Positions 20,930 to 32,909 of a stretch of DNA of 64,000 nucleotides are shown piece by piece. The notes beneath the pieces are model-generated. The model had not been told where the DNA came from and ran no database searches. It saw nothing but the letters and a program-made list of their open reading frames with translations. Made by a program: the position numbers and the translations under genes. Position 1 is the stretch's first letter; every line of letters starts with the position of its first letter. Source of the stretch: Eunapius fragilis (taxonomy: Eukaryota > Porifera > Demospongiae > Spongillida > Spongillidae); assembly GCA_963681505.1 (NCBI GenBank), contig OY811979.1, forward strand, positions 2,449,414 to 2,513,413, read 5' to 3'.

Positions 20930-22866
20930 TTGTGGTTGAATGGACCTACCTGGTTAAGGGACATGCCTGTGGAAGGTGACTCAATTAAGGAGGAAGGGTC
21001 ACTCAAGGAGAGCATGGCTGAACTCAAGGTCAAGCACCAATCCCAGTTTCATAAGGCTTTCAGTTTGTTGGTAACGAGTGGTCTGGAAACGTTGATTTGT
21101 TGTGAGAACTATAGTTCCTTACAGCGACTTCTCCGAACAACAGCATATGTCCTGAAGTTTATCAGTAATGTGAAGGCCAAGGCAAAGGGGCTGGAAGCTG
21201 CTTTAGCTCCTGGGTTGGATTCCAGTGATATTGCTGCCTCAAGGCCCTACTGGATAAAGGCTTGTCAAGAGACTTTAGTTCAGGATGACAAGTTTAAGGA
21301 GTGGAAGTCACAGTTTGGGCTGTTCTTGGACAATGCAGGAGTCTGGAGGTGCAAGGGAAGACTGGAAAATGCGGACTTGTCAGCAAGTACAATGCATCCA
21401 ATACTTCTACCCAATCGGCATCACTTTGTGTCTCTTCAAGTGTTGGATTGTCACAGACGTGTCATGCATGGTGGTGTAATGGAGACGTTAACAGAGCTCA
21501 GGATGTCATTCTGGATTGTGAAGGGACGGAGTGTCGTAAAGAGGTTGTTACGCCAATGCACAATCTGTACACGATTCAATGGACGAGCATATAGCGCACC
21601 GGAGTCCCCTCCAATGACAGAGTTTCGGGTCCGAGAATGTGCGCCATTCTCCTATATTGGGTTGGACTATGCTGGACCTCTGTATGTCAAGGAAAAGCAA
21701 GTTGAGGTGAAGGTCTGGATTGCATTGTTCACTTTACATTGTTCACTATACATCAGTTCCTGTCGGATCCTACAGGTTTCCTAATGAGATCTTGATCCCA
21801 ATTTCTTGCATCTTGTAAGATTCCTATAGTATTTAGTAATAGAATCTTGTAAGAATCCTGTAAGAATTATACAAGATCCTTTAAGAAACCTTCAAAATTA
21901 CCGAAGCATTTTTGAGGTGCTTTAAACGTTTTGCCGCACGAAGGGGCACACCATTGAAAATCGTTTCCGATAACAGCAAGACGTTTAAGTCAGCTAACAG
22001 AGAATTACTTTAAATCCAGAGTGATCCAGTTATCAAGAACTTCTTTTCCCAGATCCACATTCAATGGTGTTTTAATGTGGAAAAGGCCCCGTGGTGGGGC
22101 GGATTTTTTGAGCGACTTATTCGGTCGGTGAAGAATTGCTTGAAGAAGGTTGTGGGTAATGCCAGACTGACAATGGATGAACTCTCAATGGTGATTGTAG
22201 AAGTGGAGGCAGTCTTGAATTCAAGGCCTCTTACGTACATTTCTCTGGGAGTTATGGATTGAAGAACCTCTAACTCCGGCACACTTACTCACAGGGCATC
22301 GCCTAATTGGACTACCAGATGCAGAGACTGCGCTGGAGATGAGTGCGGACCCTGACTTCTTGGTACCTAGTGATCGTCCCAGTATCACTGCCCGAATTGA
22401 ACATACCCAACGTCTGCTTGAGCATTTTTGGAAGCGCTGGAAGGGTGAATATCTTGTTGGACTGAGGGACATGCACAGATTCAACATCACATCGGGTGGT
22501 AGAGGACGCCACATTGCACTGGGTGATATTATTCTGGTGCATGATGAAGCCCACCCTAGAACATACTGGAGATTGGGAAAGGTGGAAAAGCTTATCAAAG
22601 GGTGTGATGAACAGATCAGAGCTGCAGTTGTTCGAGTTGCATCGAGATCAGGGATAACTACTCTTAAGCGACCTGTTCAACTACTGTATCCTCTTGAAAC
22701 AAATCATGCAGACCATGAGGAAACTGAATCTGAACCACAGAAAGGGGAAGCCGAGCAGCACAACGTGGTGAGAAGGTTACCCAGAAGATGTGCAGCGGAG
22801 GTGGCCAAGCTGAAGATTAAAGCACAGTCACAGTATCTCAATGAATCTAACTCTGAAATTGGCTAG
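20930..22866 (+). pseudogene. BEL/Pao retrotransposon pol, 3' half, interrupted
   Basis: The ORF 20930-21784 starts in WLNGPTWL, typical of BEL/Pao pol, and includes the integrase zinc-binding region (HRRVMHGGVMETLTELRMSFW...RQCTICTRF) and the first catalytic aspartate in YIGLDYAGPLYV. At 21750 a 150-bp repeat replaces about 15 codons. The integrase resumes near 21900 (TEAFLRCFKRFAARRGTP, IVSDNSKTFKSAN) and has the catalytic glutamate in PWWGGFFERLIRSVK. After a one-base frameshift near 22260 it ends in the DUF5641-like domain at 22339-22866 (GDIILVHDEAHPRTYWRLGKV). Gag, protease and RT are missing upstream. Confidence 0.85.
21750..21897. repeat. Interspersed repeat copy 2, inside BEL/Pao integrase
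   Basis: Nearly identical to 20687-20838. It sits between TEAFLRCF and KVWIALFT coding segments and appears to have replaced rather than merely separated them. Confidence 0.85.
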
Positions 22867-22889
22867 TTGCCACTAGCCAATTGGGGGAG

Positions 22890-23084
22890 TGTCAGAACTT
22901 TAATTGCTTTGATTTTGTAATTTGTGTTGTGCACGTGATCCAAATATAACATTTGTAGCAACCGCGAGTATAGAGTCAGTCGCGAGCGATCTCCAAGAAC
23001 ATTGTGGTTCTTACACTAGTAATCCGGATATCGTGTGATGTATATGTATTGGATATTGCTGTGAATTTCATGCTAAATAAACGC
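22890..23084 (+). repeat. Probable 3' LTR of the BEL/Pao element
   Basis: TGTCAGAACTTTAATTGC begins right after a purine-rich TTGGGGGAG tract and 27 bp after the pol stop, as for a 3' LTR. The end is uncertain because a hAT-like terminus starts near 23085. No matching 5' LTR is in the window. Confidence 0.55.
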
Positions 23085-23241
23085 AAAAGCAAAAAAGCGG
23101 CTGGGGCGAAGCCCCAGACCCCACTGGTGGGGCTATCAGCGCTCCCCAGACCCCCTTGCTGTCACGGGAGGGGGCATACCTCCTGCAGTTGTGAATATAT
23201 TTATCAGACCTCCCCTTTCCCAAAATCCTGGATCTGCCCCT
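23085..23241. mobile_element. hAT-like terminal fragment
   Basis: The right edge, read inward, is CAGGGGCAGATCCAGGATTT followed by GGGAAAGGGG, a terminus type I associate with metazoan hAT elements. A hairpin CTGGGGCGAAGCCCCAG lies near the left edge. No partner end or 8-bp duplication was found. Confidence 0.5.
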
Positions 23242-23301
23242 GGGATGCATTCATTCAGATCATACCATCAAGGTGTCTGCCACTGATAGAACTTCCTTTA
23301 G

Positions 23302-23790
23302 ATGCAGACAAAGTTTGTGGATGAGCAGCTTGAAAGCTACTTTCTTGAGTGTGATGAAATAGATGCTTTTGGATTGTACAAAATTCCAGATAAAAGTATT
23401 GACCCAGCATTGTATCAGTCATGGGGAAATGATAGGTTAGCCATCTTGGAGTCCAAATATCGTCAGAATGAAAACCCCGATATTGCTGCCACTGCAGCAA
23501 GGTTAGAGTGGGAAAAATTGAAAGCAACAATATTTAAAGCCTATTGGGGGACCACTCTGAGAAAGTTCCTACAAGATCTGGCATTTAACAATACTCTCAA
23601 AGATATCTTCCCTCAACTATCAAGGCTTGCATCAATTGCACTAATCATTCCAGGTAGCACAGCTGAGTGTGAAAGATGCTTTTCATCTATGAGCTGAATA
23701 AAAACTGATCTTAGAAATAGATTAATCACCTCCACTCTATGCCAAATAATGAGAATTTTTTTAGATGGTGGAGAACTAGTTTGTAAAAGC
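23302..23790 (+). pseudogene. hAT transposase C-terminal fragment
   Basis: The ORF to 23697 ends in IIPGSTAECERCFSSMS, the core of the hAT C-terminal dimerisation domain. A TGA at 23695-23697 interrupts it, and the homology continues in frame as IKTDLRNRLITSTLCQIMRIFL. The N-terminal two thirds are absent. It resembles the zinc-finger-862-like branch, distinct from the hAT at 16-19.6 kb. Confidence 0.75.
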
Positions 23791-24443
23791 TGCTGAGATT
23801 TGGAGTGAGATGCGCCATCGTAGAATTAGTATTTAGCTTGTACATGTACTTGCTTTTACATGCATAACCACAAGTGTAATCTTTTGTGCCCATAAACCAA
23901 TCTTAATCACCTATCAACCCAGTTTACTTAACACATAGTAATCACTTTTATTCATAAGCATGGCACTCTTGAAGCGCCATGCTCTGGGGGAAACACTGGA
24001 CATGCAGGACCAATCCTCCGAATTGGAAGACAATTTGGGCGTTCCATAGCCAGCAGAGGAGGTGGAGTCTGATTTATTGAAACTGCATGGAAAAAAATTG
24101 GGAGGTCAAGCCTTGATGGAGTTGTAGTTGACTACTTCCAAGGTTCTCAAACTAGTGTTCAAGCTTCATCTGGTACTCTGTAAATCCTGATGGACACAAA
24201 TATCCATATGACTATTATTGTTTACCATGAGTGATGTTCCAAAATTTATCCACCCTTTTCAGCACATAAAGAAGCGATTAGCCTCGCATAGCATGGCTGT
24301 AATAAAATCTACGGCACACATTAATCATTTCCGATCTCTTTATTATATTACAGATAACTCATTTAATGGTGAAAATGTTTCCAAAATGCCTATAGGCTTA
24401 TATCTGCACATGTACAAGTACATAATGGGATTGGGACCTTTAA
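23740..24443. repeat. 0.7-kb segment duplicated at 56.7 kb (copy 1)
   Basis: Matches 56696-57402 nearly base for base. It starts within the hAT C-terminus (TGCCAAATAATGAG) and ends at GGGACCTT. The two copies lie on either side of the outer CACTA and piggyBac elements. Confidence 0.9.
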
Positions 24444-24454
24444 AGTGTATACAC

Positions 24455-25440
24455 ACATTCGATAATAATCATATTATATCCGAATGTGAGAAGGACATGC
24501 CGGTACATACTCAAAGTAAATAAAGTAGTGATTGCACTACCACTTACCACTGACCTATAAAGGCAGCGAGAAGCCTATACCAACACCGTCTCCACCACTC
24601 GTTATTAATCAAATTATAATGTGCGAGCGAGAAGTGCGGAAACATACTCAGATGAGTGCAAAACAAAAAACAAAGGTAGCGATTGAACTACCACTGACCC
24701 ATAAAGGCAGTGAAGAGGCATATACAAAGAATCCGAACCTGCATCCTCCACTCGATAACAATCATATTATGATGTGTGAGAGGGACGTGCGGAAACACAC
24801 TCAAATGGGTGCAAAACTAAAAAAAGGGTAGCGATTGAACTACCACTGACCTATAAAGGCAGCGAAGAGGCCTATACAAAGATTCCGAACCTGCGTCCTC
24901 CACTCGATAATAATCATATTATGATGTGTGAGAGGGACGTGCGGAAACACACTCAAATGGGTGCAAAACCAAAAAAAAGGGTAGCGATTGAACTACCACT
25001 GACCTATAAAGGCAGCGAAGAGGCATATACAAAGAATCCGAAACTGCGTCCTCCACTCGATAATAATCATTTAATGATGTGTGGGAAGGACGTGCGGAAA
25101 CACACTCAAATGGGGGTAAAGCAAAAGCATAGGTAGCGATTGAACTACCACTGACCTCTAAAGGCAGCGAAAAGGCATATACTCTGTCCACCGATCGATA
25201 TTAATCATATTATGATGTGTGAGAGAGATATGCGGATATGCGTACTCAGATGGGGTGCAAAGCCAACGTTTGAACTACCAATAACCTATACAGGTGATGG
25301 AGGGACTTATACATAATGATCCGACACTATCCACACCACCTATAATAATCATATTATACGGGTGATGAAAGAGACGTTCGGATAATAGCTCAGAAGGGTT
25401 TAAAGGTAGAGATTCGACTACCACTGACCCCAGACTTTCT
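24455..25440. repeat. Satellite of about 150-bp units
   Basis: About seven tandem units, each with GAGAGGGACGTGCGGAAAC, GATTGAACTACCACTGACC and TAATAATCATATTATGATG. The middle units are most alike and the outer ones more diverged, as in an array homogenised from the centre. Confidence 0.85.
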
Positions 25441-25830
25441 GCATAATACTCATATAAGAGTTTTAAGACTCTGCTCAGTATACTGTCTTGAAGCTAGTCT
25501 GACTGCATAAATTATATCAGTGACTAGCATGTAATCAAAAGTCTGAGTCCATTTTTGTACAAACAAGCCGTTATACAAAGTCAAAAAAGACAAGGTGTGT
25601 AAACATCAGTTACTACAAGGGTAGCCCGATTTGGAGCTCAGCAAAGGTTGCTATCTGCAGACATAAGTCTATTGTGGGCAGAATGACCGATGGGAAGGAC
25701 CGCCCCATCTACACGATTATGCATGGAAGGACCGCCCCATCTATACACGATGATTGGTCCCATGTCTACTTGATTACCATCGCACGCTCGGATATGAATT
25801 TCTAGAACACGTGAGGAGCATTAGCTTCTT
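25441..25830. other. Nothing recognised
   Basis: Unannotated. A short direct repeat GGAAGGACCGCCCCATCTA is seen at about 25694 and 25727. Confidence 0.4.
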
Positions 25831-26193
25831 TTAACCGATTACCGGCCGTAGGCGCAGAAATGCGTCACGTAAATTAGATGTTGAACGGCCGTAGACGCAT
25901 AAATGCGACTAAATCATATACTTGTGTCTAATAACCTACCGTGCGTATCGCGTACGTCCTACGCTTACCATCGACTCGTTGTGTCACAACCCAGTTGTCC
26001 AGCTGTCAGAAATGACAAAGAAAGCGGCTTATTTGTATTGAAATTTTTTTGGAAAATTACGGTCAAAAAGTCATGAGGCGGGTCATTGATATGTAGCGTA
26101 TATGCCCATAGCAGATGTTCGTATCAAAAAGGAAAGCGTGAGGTAAGTGCGGTAGATAGCATCACACAGCAATAACAACAAATACATCAATGA

Positions 26194-28133
26194 ATGATAT
26201 TAGACATGACGAAACGGATGAAACTCAACGAGGTCATTGACCTCATGAATATGGGTGACGATTTCAGCATTGGAAATGCAGATTTTGATGACGCCAGTAG
26301 TGACGATGACAACATGGAAGAGGCTGAGCCAATGGCAGCAGGAAGTGATGATGAGGACATAGGAGTAGAAGTTGAAATGGACGACAATGATGCAGAGGAG
26401 GATGGAATGGACCTAGATTTCTTTCAGGCAGAAATAGAGGAACATGACACAGCCACAGCAAGTACAGGTAGGTGTAAAACAAGTTATAAATAAATTAGCA
26501 TACATGTACATGTCATGCAGCTTCAGGTAATTACAAATGGACATCGAAACTGACGCCGATTACAGTTGCTGATTTCAAGGAGCAGGTGGGTCCCACGTTT
26601 CCAGTTGGAAATACACCAATCGCAGTGTTCAGCCACATGTTACCGGACGCAATTCTGGATAGCATCTCAGAAGAATCGAACAGATATGCTTCACAACAAA
26701 TGGGGATTGCTAAATTTGAAAAATGGCAAACAATTGACGTCACTGAATTGAAAGCTTACCTTGGCTTCAACATTCTGATGGGGTTGGTCCGCCTTCCTGA
26801 ACTGGAGGATTATTGGAAGAATGATGCATACTTCCACTATGCACCAATAGCTGACAAAATATCAAGAACACGATTCAGAAACATAAGTCAGTTCCTGCAT
26901 TTTGTGGATAACAATGTGCTGCCCTGCAGAGGTGAAGTAGGGTATGACAAACTGGGTAAAATACAGCCAGTTATCAAAGGCATAGGAGATGCTATACAAA
27001 ATGCATACTTACCAAGTAAAGAAGTTTCTGTGGATGAGGCAATGATACCTTTTCAGGGACGCTCCAGTCTTAAGCAGTACCTCCCACTAAAACCTATAAA
27101 AAGAGGCATAAAAGTGTGGTCACTAGCTGACAGTAACAATGGATATGTACATCGGTTTGATATATACACAGGGAAAGGTACAAAGAAGACATGTTCAGAT
27201 GCTGGACTTGGCGAAAGTGTTGTCTTAGATCTAACATCCCACCTACAAGGGAAAAACCACCATGTATACTGCGATAACTATTTTTCATAACCAAAACTGT
27301 TTGATACGCTTCACCAGAAAAAAATTTATGCCTGTGGTACCTTTCGCAAAAATCGAAAAGATTTTCCAGAGGACCTAAAGGGCAAAGGGAAAAAAGCTGA
27401 AGCAAACATGGGATTGATTGAAAGGTTAGTTACATCGACTAGCATAAAAAACATATTTTATTCACTTGAATACATCACTTGCTTGCATAGGGGTGACATG
27501 GCAGTACGCCAAAGTGGCCAACTTGTGACAACTTCCTGGATGGATAACAAAGTTGTCACAGTTCTTTCAACTGATGTCCAGCCTGGGGAGATTGACACCT
27601 GTAAAAGGAAGCAGAAGAACGGCACATATGTACAGCTAAGCTGCCCCCAGGCTGTGGTCAAATACGTGAAGTACATGCGGGGAGTTGATCAAAATGATCA
27701 ACTTCGCTCATATTACCTTGTGCGGTTGAAAAGTAGAAAGGTCTACAAATACATCTTTTGGTTTCTCTTTGAATTAGCATTGACAAATGCTTTTGTTGTG
27801 TACAGAGCATACTCAGGAGGGAAAAAAATGAAACTAAGAGAGTTCCGGCTGGAACTAGCTAAAGAGCTCATAGGTGACTACAATTCACGAAAAAGACCAA
27901 GGGTTGTGCAGCCATTGGCTTCATCAGCAGCTCCCATAAACTTCCCCAAGCACTACCCGACCAAGAATAGAACAGGCAGCAAAAAAGGGGTCACAAAATG
28001 TAAGTACTGTGCAGCAAACAAGAGGCGAAGAGAAACGTATTGGTATTGTGAAACCTGTCAGGTACATCTCTGCCACACTGGAGAGAAGGATGGAACGGAC
28101 TGTTTCTCACTATACCACAAGAAGATCCTTTGA
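26194..28133 (+). pseudogene. piggyBac transposase, three exons, one premature stop
   Basis: My model is exons 26194-26467, 26521-27424 and 27491-28133, with introns of 53 and 66 bp and GT...AG borders in matching phase. The N-terminus is strongly acidic. The DDE_Tnp_1_7 domain follows (TPIAVFSHMLPDAILD, AYLGFNILMGLVRLP) with catalytic aspartates in SVDEAMIPFQGR, YCDNYFS and MRGVDQNDQLRSYY. A C-terminal cysteine-rich finger (CKYCAANKRRRETYWYCETC) binds DNA in this family. A TAA at 27288-27290, right after YCDNYFS, is the only lesion I see. The second intron has length divisible by three and no stop, so its retention would go unnoticed in frame; the family alignment (IER then GDM) supports removal. 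PGBD4-like by appearance. Confidence 0.9.
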
Positions 28134-28295
28134 TTAGTACTGACAAATTGTTGACTATATACATATACATACCATGTCATTATTCACATAAAACATGTAA
28201 ATACTTACACACTAAGACCTACACGATTTTATCATACAGTTGCAATACATAAAGCCACACACCAAATCAATTTGACCTCAATGAAAATCTACATC

Positions 28296-28706
28296 ACCTG
28301 TGTACCCTACATCACCAGCGTACCCCTACGTCACCAGCGTACCCCTACGTCACCAGTGTACCCCTACGTCACCAGTGTACCCCTATGTCACCAGTGTACC
28401 CCTACATCACCAATGTACCCCTACGTCACCAGTGTACCCCTACATCACCCGTGTATCCTACATCACCAGTGTACCCCTACATCACCAGTGTAACCTACAT
28501 CACCAGTGTACCCCTACATCAACAGTGAATCCCTACGTCACCCCTACGTCACCAGTGTACCCCTACACCACCAGTGTACCCCTACACCACCAGTGTACCC
28601 CTACACCACCAGTGTACCCCTACACCACCAGTGTACCCCTACACCACAAGTGTACCCCTACATCACCAGTGTACCCCTATGTCACCTACATCACCAGTGT
28701 ACCCCT
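28296..28706. repeat. 19-bp minisatellite (TACGTCACCAGTGTACCCC)
   Basis: About 20 units of 19 bp with some 5-bp and 12-bp irregularities, downstream of the piggyBac transposase. Stop codons are absent in all three plus frames, which creates overlapping Pro/Thr/Val-rich ORFs that are not genes. Confidence 0.95.
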
Positions 28707-29264
28707 GCATCCCTATATCCACTATCATCAACGGTCCACCACTATTTTACCATTCCATTCACCTCCAACACAACCCTTCACATGTACAGTACATCACCTA
28801 GAATTCACGACCGTTTAGGTACATGTACAATCCCTTCAAACAACAACCACCCAAAACATAGGCAACAAGTATAAACTCATGAAACACTCAACCCACCAAT
28901 GTAGATAACCTACCTTGAAATACAGTAAAGCTTTACATTGGCCGTCAAACGTAAATGGGTCAAAAACCAGCTAGGTTTGCACTGTTCGTGTAGAAAGAAG
29001 CGTATTCAAAGGTACGTAGATTGCGCGCAATAATTAGTCACTTCAAACTTTAGTTAGCTGCTGTCCATCGTATTTTGAAATCTAGCGTACCACAAACACG
29101 GATTAAAGAAAATACAATGGAATGAAACTCTTACATGGTATTTCGAATGAAAGCGAGTCTCTGCCGAAAAGGAACAGGTATAATCGCCCAACAGATTTTG
29201 TACAAGAGCGCCTCCACGATAAAAAAATAGCGATCGCAGGAAACCATAGGATTTAGAAGATGCA

Positions 29265-29897
29265 TTAACTCTTTGACCGCCAAGTGCACATTTATGTGCA
29301 ATTATTGCACCCCGCGTTCACCGCCAAGTGCACATTTATGTGCACACGTATTTGAAAACCAACTATTGTCGCATGGTTACACACTTTGTGCACCAAAAAG
29401 CCCTAAGGACATGGAGCTATGACTGGAGGGTTGGTTTCTAAATAGAAAGCGGGAACTAACAGCTGCAGGTGTACGTGTAATGGCGCCTCTATCGTACTAG
29501 CGGCTTTGAATACGCACCCGCTTGTGCTACTAAAATAGGGGAGAGCGAAGCCTTTTTAAACACCTGGACCTTAGAAAGAACACCAGGGAATAAAAATAAC
29601 GTGTTTTCGTCTTCTGTTTTACAGTTTACACGATACGAAAGCTTCAAGTCCCGGCCCACTTGGCTCCGCCTATATCGAGTGTTGTTAGCAACCATTGTTT
29701 TTTAGTTACTACACCAAAATATCAAAATAAACATCATAAAACGCTTTTATACTATTGTAATATATCTAAGTAAGCTAACCGTGTAATTTTTCGAGAACGA
29801 CGACTAATTTAAATAAGCTTCGGGTAACCATAAAAAAAAACATCGCTGGCAATTAACGACGTCACCCGTATTGCAATAGTGACGCTCAAAGAGTTAA
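29265..29897. mobile_element. TTAA MITE nested in the piggyBac element
   Basis: TTAA at 29265-29268 and 29894-29897 flank inverted ends CTCTTTGA (left) and TCAAAGAG (right). The left end also holds a direct duplication of CCGCCAAGTGCACATTTATG. It is 625 bp with no transposase, and is probably mobilised by a piggyBac-type enzyme. Confidence 0.8.
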
Positions 29898-30062
29898 ACA
29901 CTCTACTAACGGTAGAAAGAAACTTGCCCATACACATTTTACTTCGTTCCGCTTCTGTTCGCATCTTGAATAAGACACCTAATTTCAACGCTGCTACGAA
30001 AATATTCTACGGCCGTGAGCCTATAAATTGACGGATAATTAAATTGGCCGGTAATCGGTTAA

Positions 30063-30419
30063 TAAATTAGACCAATGAGAAGGGGAGTAAAAGGAGCGCC
30101 AATCTGACACGCATGCGAGATCACAATAATAAAAGTTGTGCGCATGCGTAACAACATTGACAAGCAGGTCATATATATATAGACCGAGCTACAATAGTAC
30201 AGTTGTCATTTTGGATCCGAAGAGAAGTGCAAGTAAGTCACAACCCCTGACCCTACCCGAGCAGAAAATGATCGATCCATAAGGACCGTAATATATACCA
30301 TAGTGGTATATCAATCCTCAAATAATTACCCATTCATTGTGGTAATAAATAGAGGTTGAAATTAAGCTATTAAGCTTACCAGCGTATACTCGATAACGAG
30401 CGCTTGGCCTGTATAGGCG
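30063..30419. other. Flank between piggyBac and outer CACTA
   Basis: Contains a TATATATATA stretch near 30170 and AAGTGCAAGTAAGT (splice-donor-like) near 30225. These could be a promoter and first exon, but nothing coding follows before the CACTA end. Confidence 0.3.
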
Positions 30420-30640
30420 CACTGGATGAAATAGTGCATTTACACCGTATGTAAATGCTATGTAAATATGATGTATATGTGACATTTACTTACGTTTACT
30501 TCGATTTACAATTTTGCAAATGTCATATTTACGAAGCATTTACAGGGGTATATAAATATGGTATATGTGCAATTTACTCACATTTACACTTCAGCAAATG
30601 CTGGAGTAAATGTGATATTTGCGTTACATTTAAACACCGT
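30420..30640. promoter_or_regulatory. Left subterminal repeat region of the outer CACTA
   Basis: A dozen or so copies of GTAAAT or ATTTAC in both orientations within 220 bp of the end. CACTA elements bind their accessory protein at such subterminal motifs; that this is the motif is inferred. The same region recurs at 38371-38590. Confidence 0.6.
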
Positions 30641-31493
30641 GGGATACCTATTGGTCATTAAAATACTCCTTATTAAAATTAAATAGCCATTGTGCTATAA
30701 ACTTTTAATATCTTATCTCATATACATTAATACACACACATGATAGAAAGCTAGCCACGAAGAGGGAGTTCCTTTACGGCCCACGCAGGAGCAGATGAAG
30801 GTGGTTGCCGAGTTGACGGAGCGCCATTGTACCGCTTGCGGCACATCTCCCTTGCTCTATTCGAGCTCTTTCGCTGGGCCTTTCGGTCCATGCTGGCAAT
30901 TATCGAATTCGCCCTGTCACTTCGCCAAGGAAGTGGACGAATTTTAAATATTGTTACTGGGAGCGCCTGGCGTTCATCTTCACTCCCAGCAGACTCCTGC
31001 CCTGTTTCTTCGGATGACATGTAGTCTACCGTGAGGATCTTCATCGCTTCACTTTTCTCTTCGGCAGTAATAGCCGTAGAAGTCGCGCAGGCGTTCATCC
31101 TGCTATGGGCTTTCTATAAATATCATATAGACTGACGTTGATAATAAACTCCAATATCATGACAATATGACTCACGTTGTGCTTTCGCTGGACCTTTCGC
31201 TGCCGCTTTTTTGATTCGTCCAACTTCCCCGCCAGTGCCATTTTGTCACGTCGCTTTAAAAAACGAGTCGGCGAATAAAAAGCGCTTGCCTGGCAAGCGG
31301 TCAGCCGGCCGTGCGGCCAAATTGAGAGGGAAAAAATGGCGTCTGTTTAACGGTGTGATCGAAACATGGGGTGTCTGTAAATTCCTTCAAACCAATACTC
31401 ACTAGTGATATCGATGTGCACTCTTCCACATAATTTAGCAGCGATAATTCTAAATTTGGTACAGTCACATGCACACGTGCTTTTGATCAAAAT

Positions 31494-32878
31494 ATGGCGA
31501 CGCGTCATAGATTGAGTCTTCAAGTGACGTTTTCCTCTCGACAAGAGAAAGATGCCTTTCAAGACAGGCTCGATGCAGCAAAGAGGCTACTTTTTCCTGA
31601 CGGTCCGCTCCAACGGGAAACGTTGTGCTTCCTAAATGCCTTGCTTGACCGCGTGCTTACTGCATCGCCAACACCAACCGTAGACGTGGGTACACCACCA
31701 GCTTCAGGAAGTTCGTTGCTAGACACATCAGGTATACGTGTATACACTGAAAACGTATGTATTATAAAGTTCGTTTTTAGGGATATTTACTGGTGACAGT
31801 AATCCCGAAGATCAGAAGCTATTTATTGTAGAGAAGAGGTGCTTCTATAATCTATGTGAGGGTCTTGTTAAGCACTGCACCTGCAAGAGCTCTCCATGTT
31901 GGAAAGTGGCATCATTCATTCAGGTCAGGTTATGAAATGTGTGTTTTTTTAAATGTGTGTACACATGGACATTATGTATAGGTGTATGTGTGCATGAGGT
32001 GTGTGCATGTGTGTATGTGTATGTCTTTACGTACATGTATGTGTGTATGTGGTGTGTGCATGTTTGTGTGCATGTGTGTGTGTGTTTATGTTATGTATGT
32101 GTGTATGTGGTTTGTACATATGTATTTATGTATACGTATGTGTGTGTAAGTGTTTATGTATACTTATGTAATGTACGTGCTGTACTGTGCATGTGTACGC
32201 ATTTGTATGTGTACATATGGTATGTGTGTTATGCATGCTTGTGTGTGGTGTGTGTGTGCTGTTTATACATGTGAGTATGTATGTGTTTATGTGTATGTAA
32301 TCTAATACTATAATTTACAACGTACTTACGTCCGTCCGCATCATCACCTATTTATAAACCCCGTCTAGCGCCTATTGGTTACTAGGTATCCGTACCTTAC
32401 CTAGCAACCAATAGGAACAACCACCTCCCAAAAAGGTGCATAGCAACGCGTACTTAGCAACCATGCATGCCTGCCACAAAACCTACAGCATGCCTGTACA
32501 GGTCATCACAAGCAGAAAGAATAAAAGCAACACTGTTATGGTTCACTCTCAATTCTCATCGTACAGGCCGAGAACATGCAGTTACTATCTCACATAATAA
32601 TTCCATGAAATATAAGTATTGCGCGGGCATGTTATAGAGGTTGCGTAGTAACCGTATGTTAGAACAGGTGGTAGATTATATATGCAACATTTGGTAAAAC
32701 ACAAAAAAAAAGGAGCTAGGAGGTGACCAACTGTTCATCTGGCAAATCAATAGTGAGACGAATAACAGCAAGATGAATAATTAGCTAGCCCGTGATTTTT
32801 CACGGGGACATGCTAGTATGTACATATTTGTTTATGTATGTGTGTATGTACATATCTATGTAATCTATGTATGCATGC

Positions 32879-32909
<31 letters not shown>

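Larger units (their letters stand above)
25831..30062 (+). mobile_element. piggyBac DNA transposon
   Basis: Flanked by TTAA at 25831-25834 and 30059-30062. The 13-bp termini CCGATTACCGGCC are perfect inverted repeats, and GGCCGTAGRCGCAKAAATGCG-like subterminal repeats lie next to them. The interior holds a piggyBac transposase, a 19-bp minisatellite and a nested TTAA MITE. Length is 4224 bp. Confidence 0.95.

Noticed and set aside
28272-28874. Overlapping Pro/Thr/Val-rich ORFs in the piggyBac element
   Set aside because: The 19-bp minisatellite has no stops in any plus frame, so all three frames look open.
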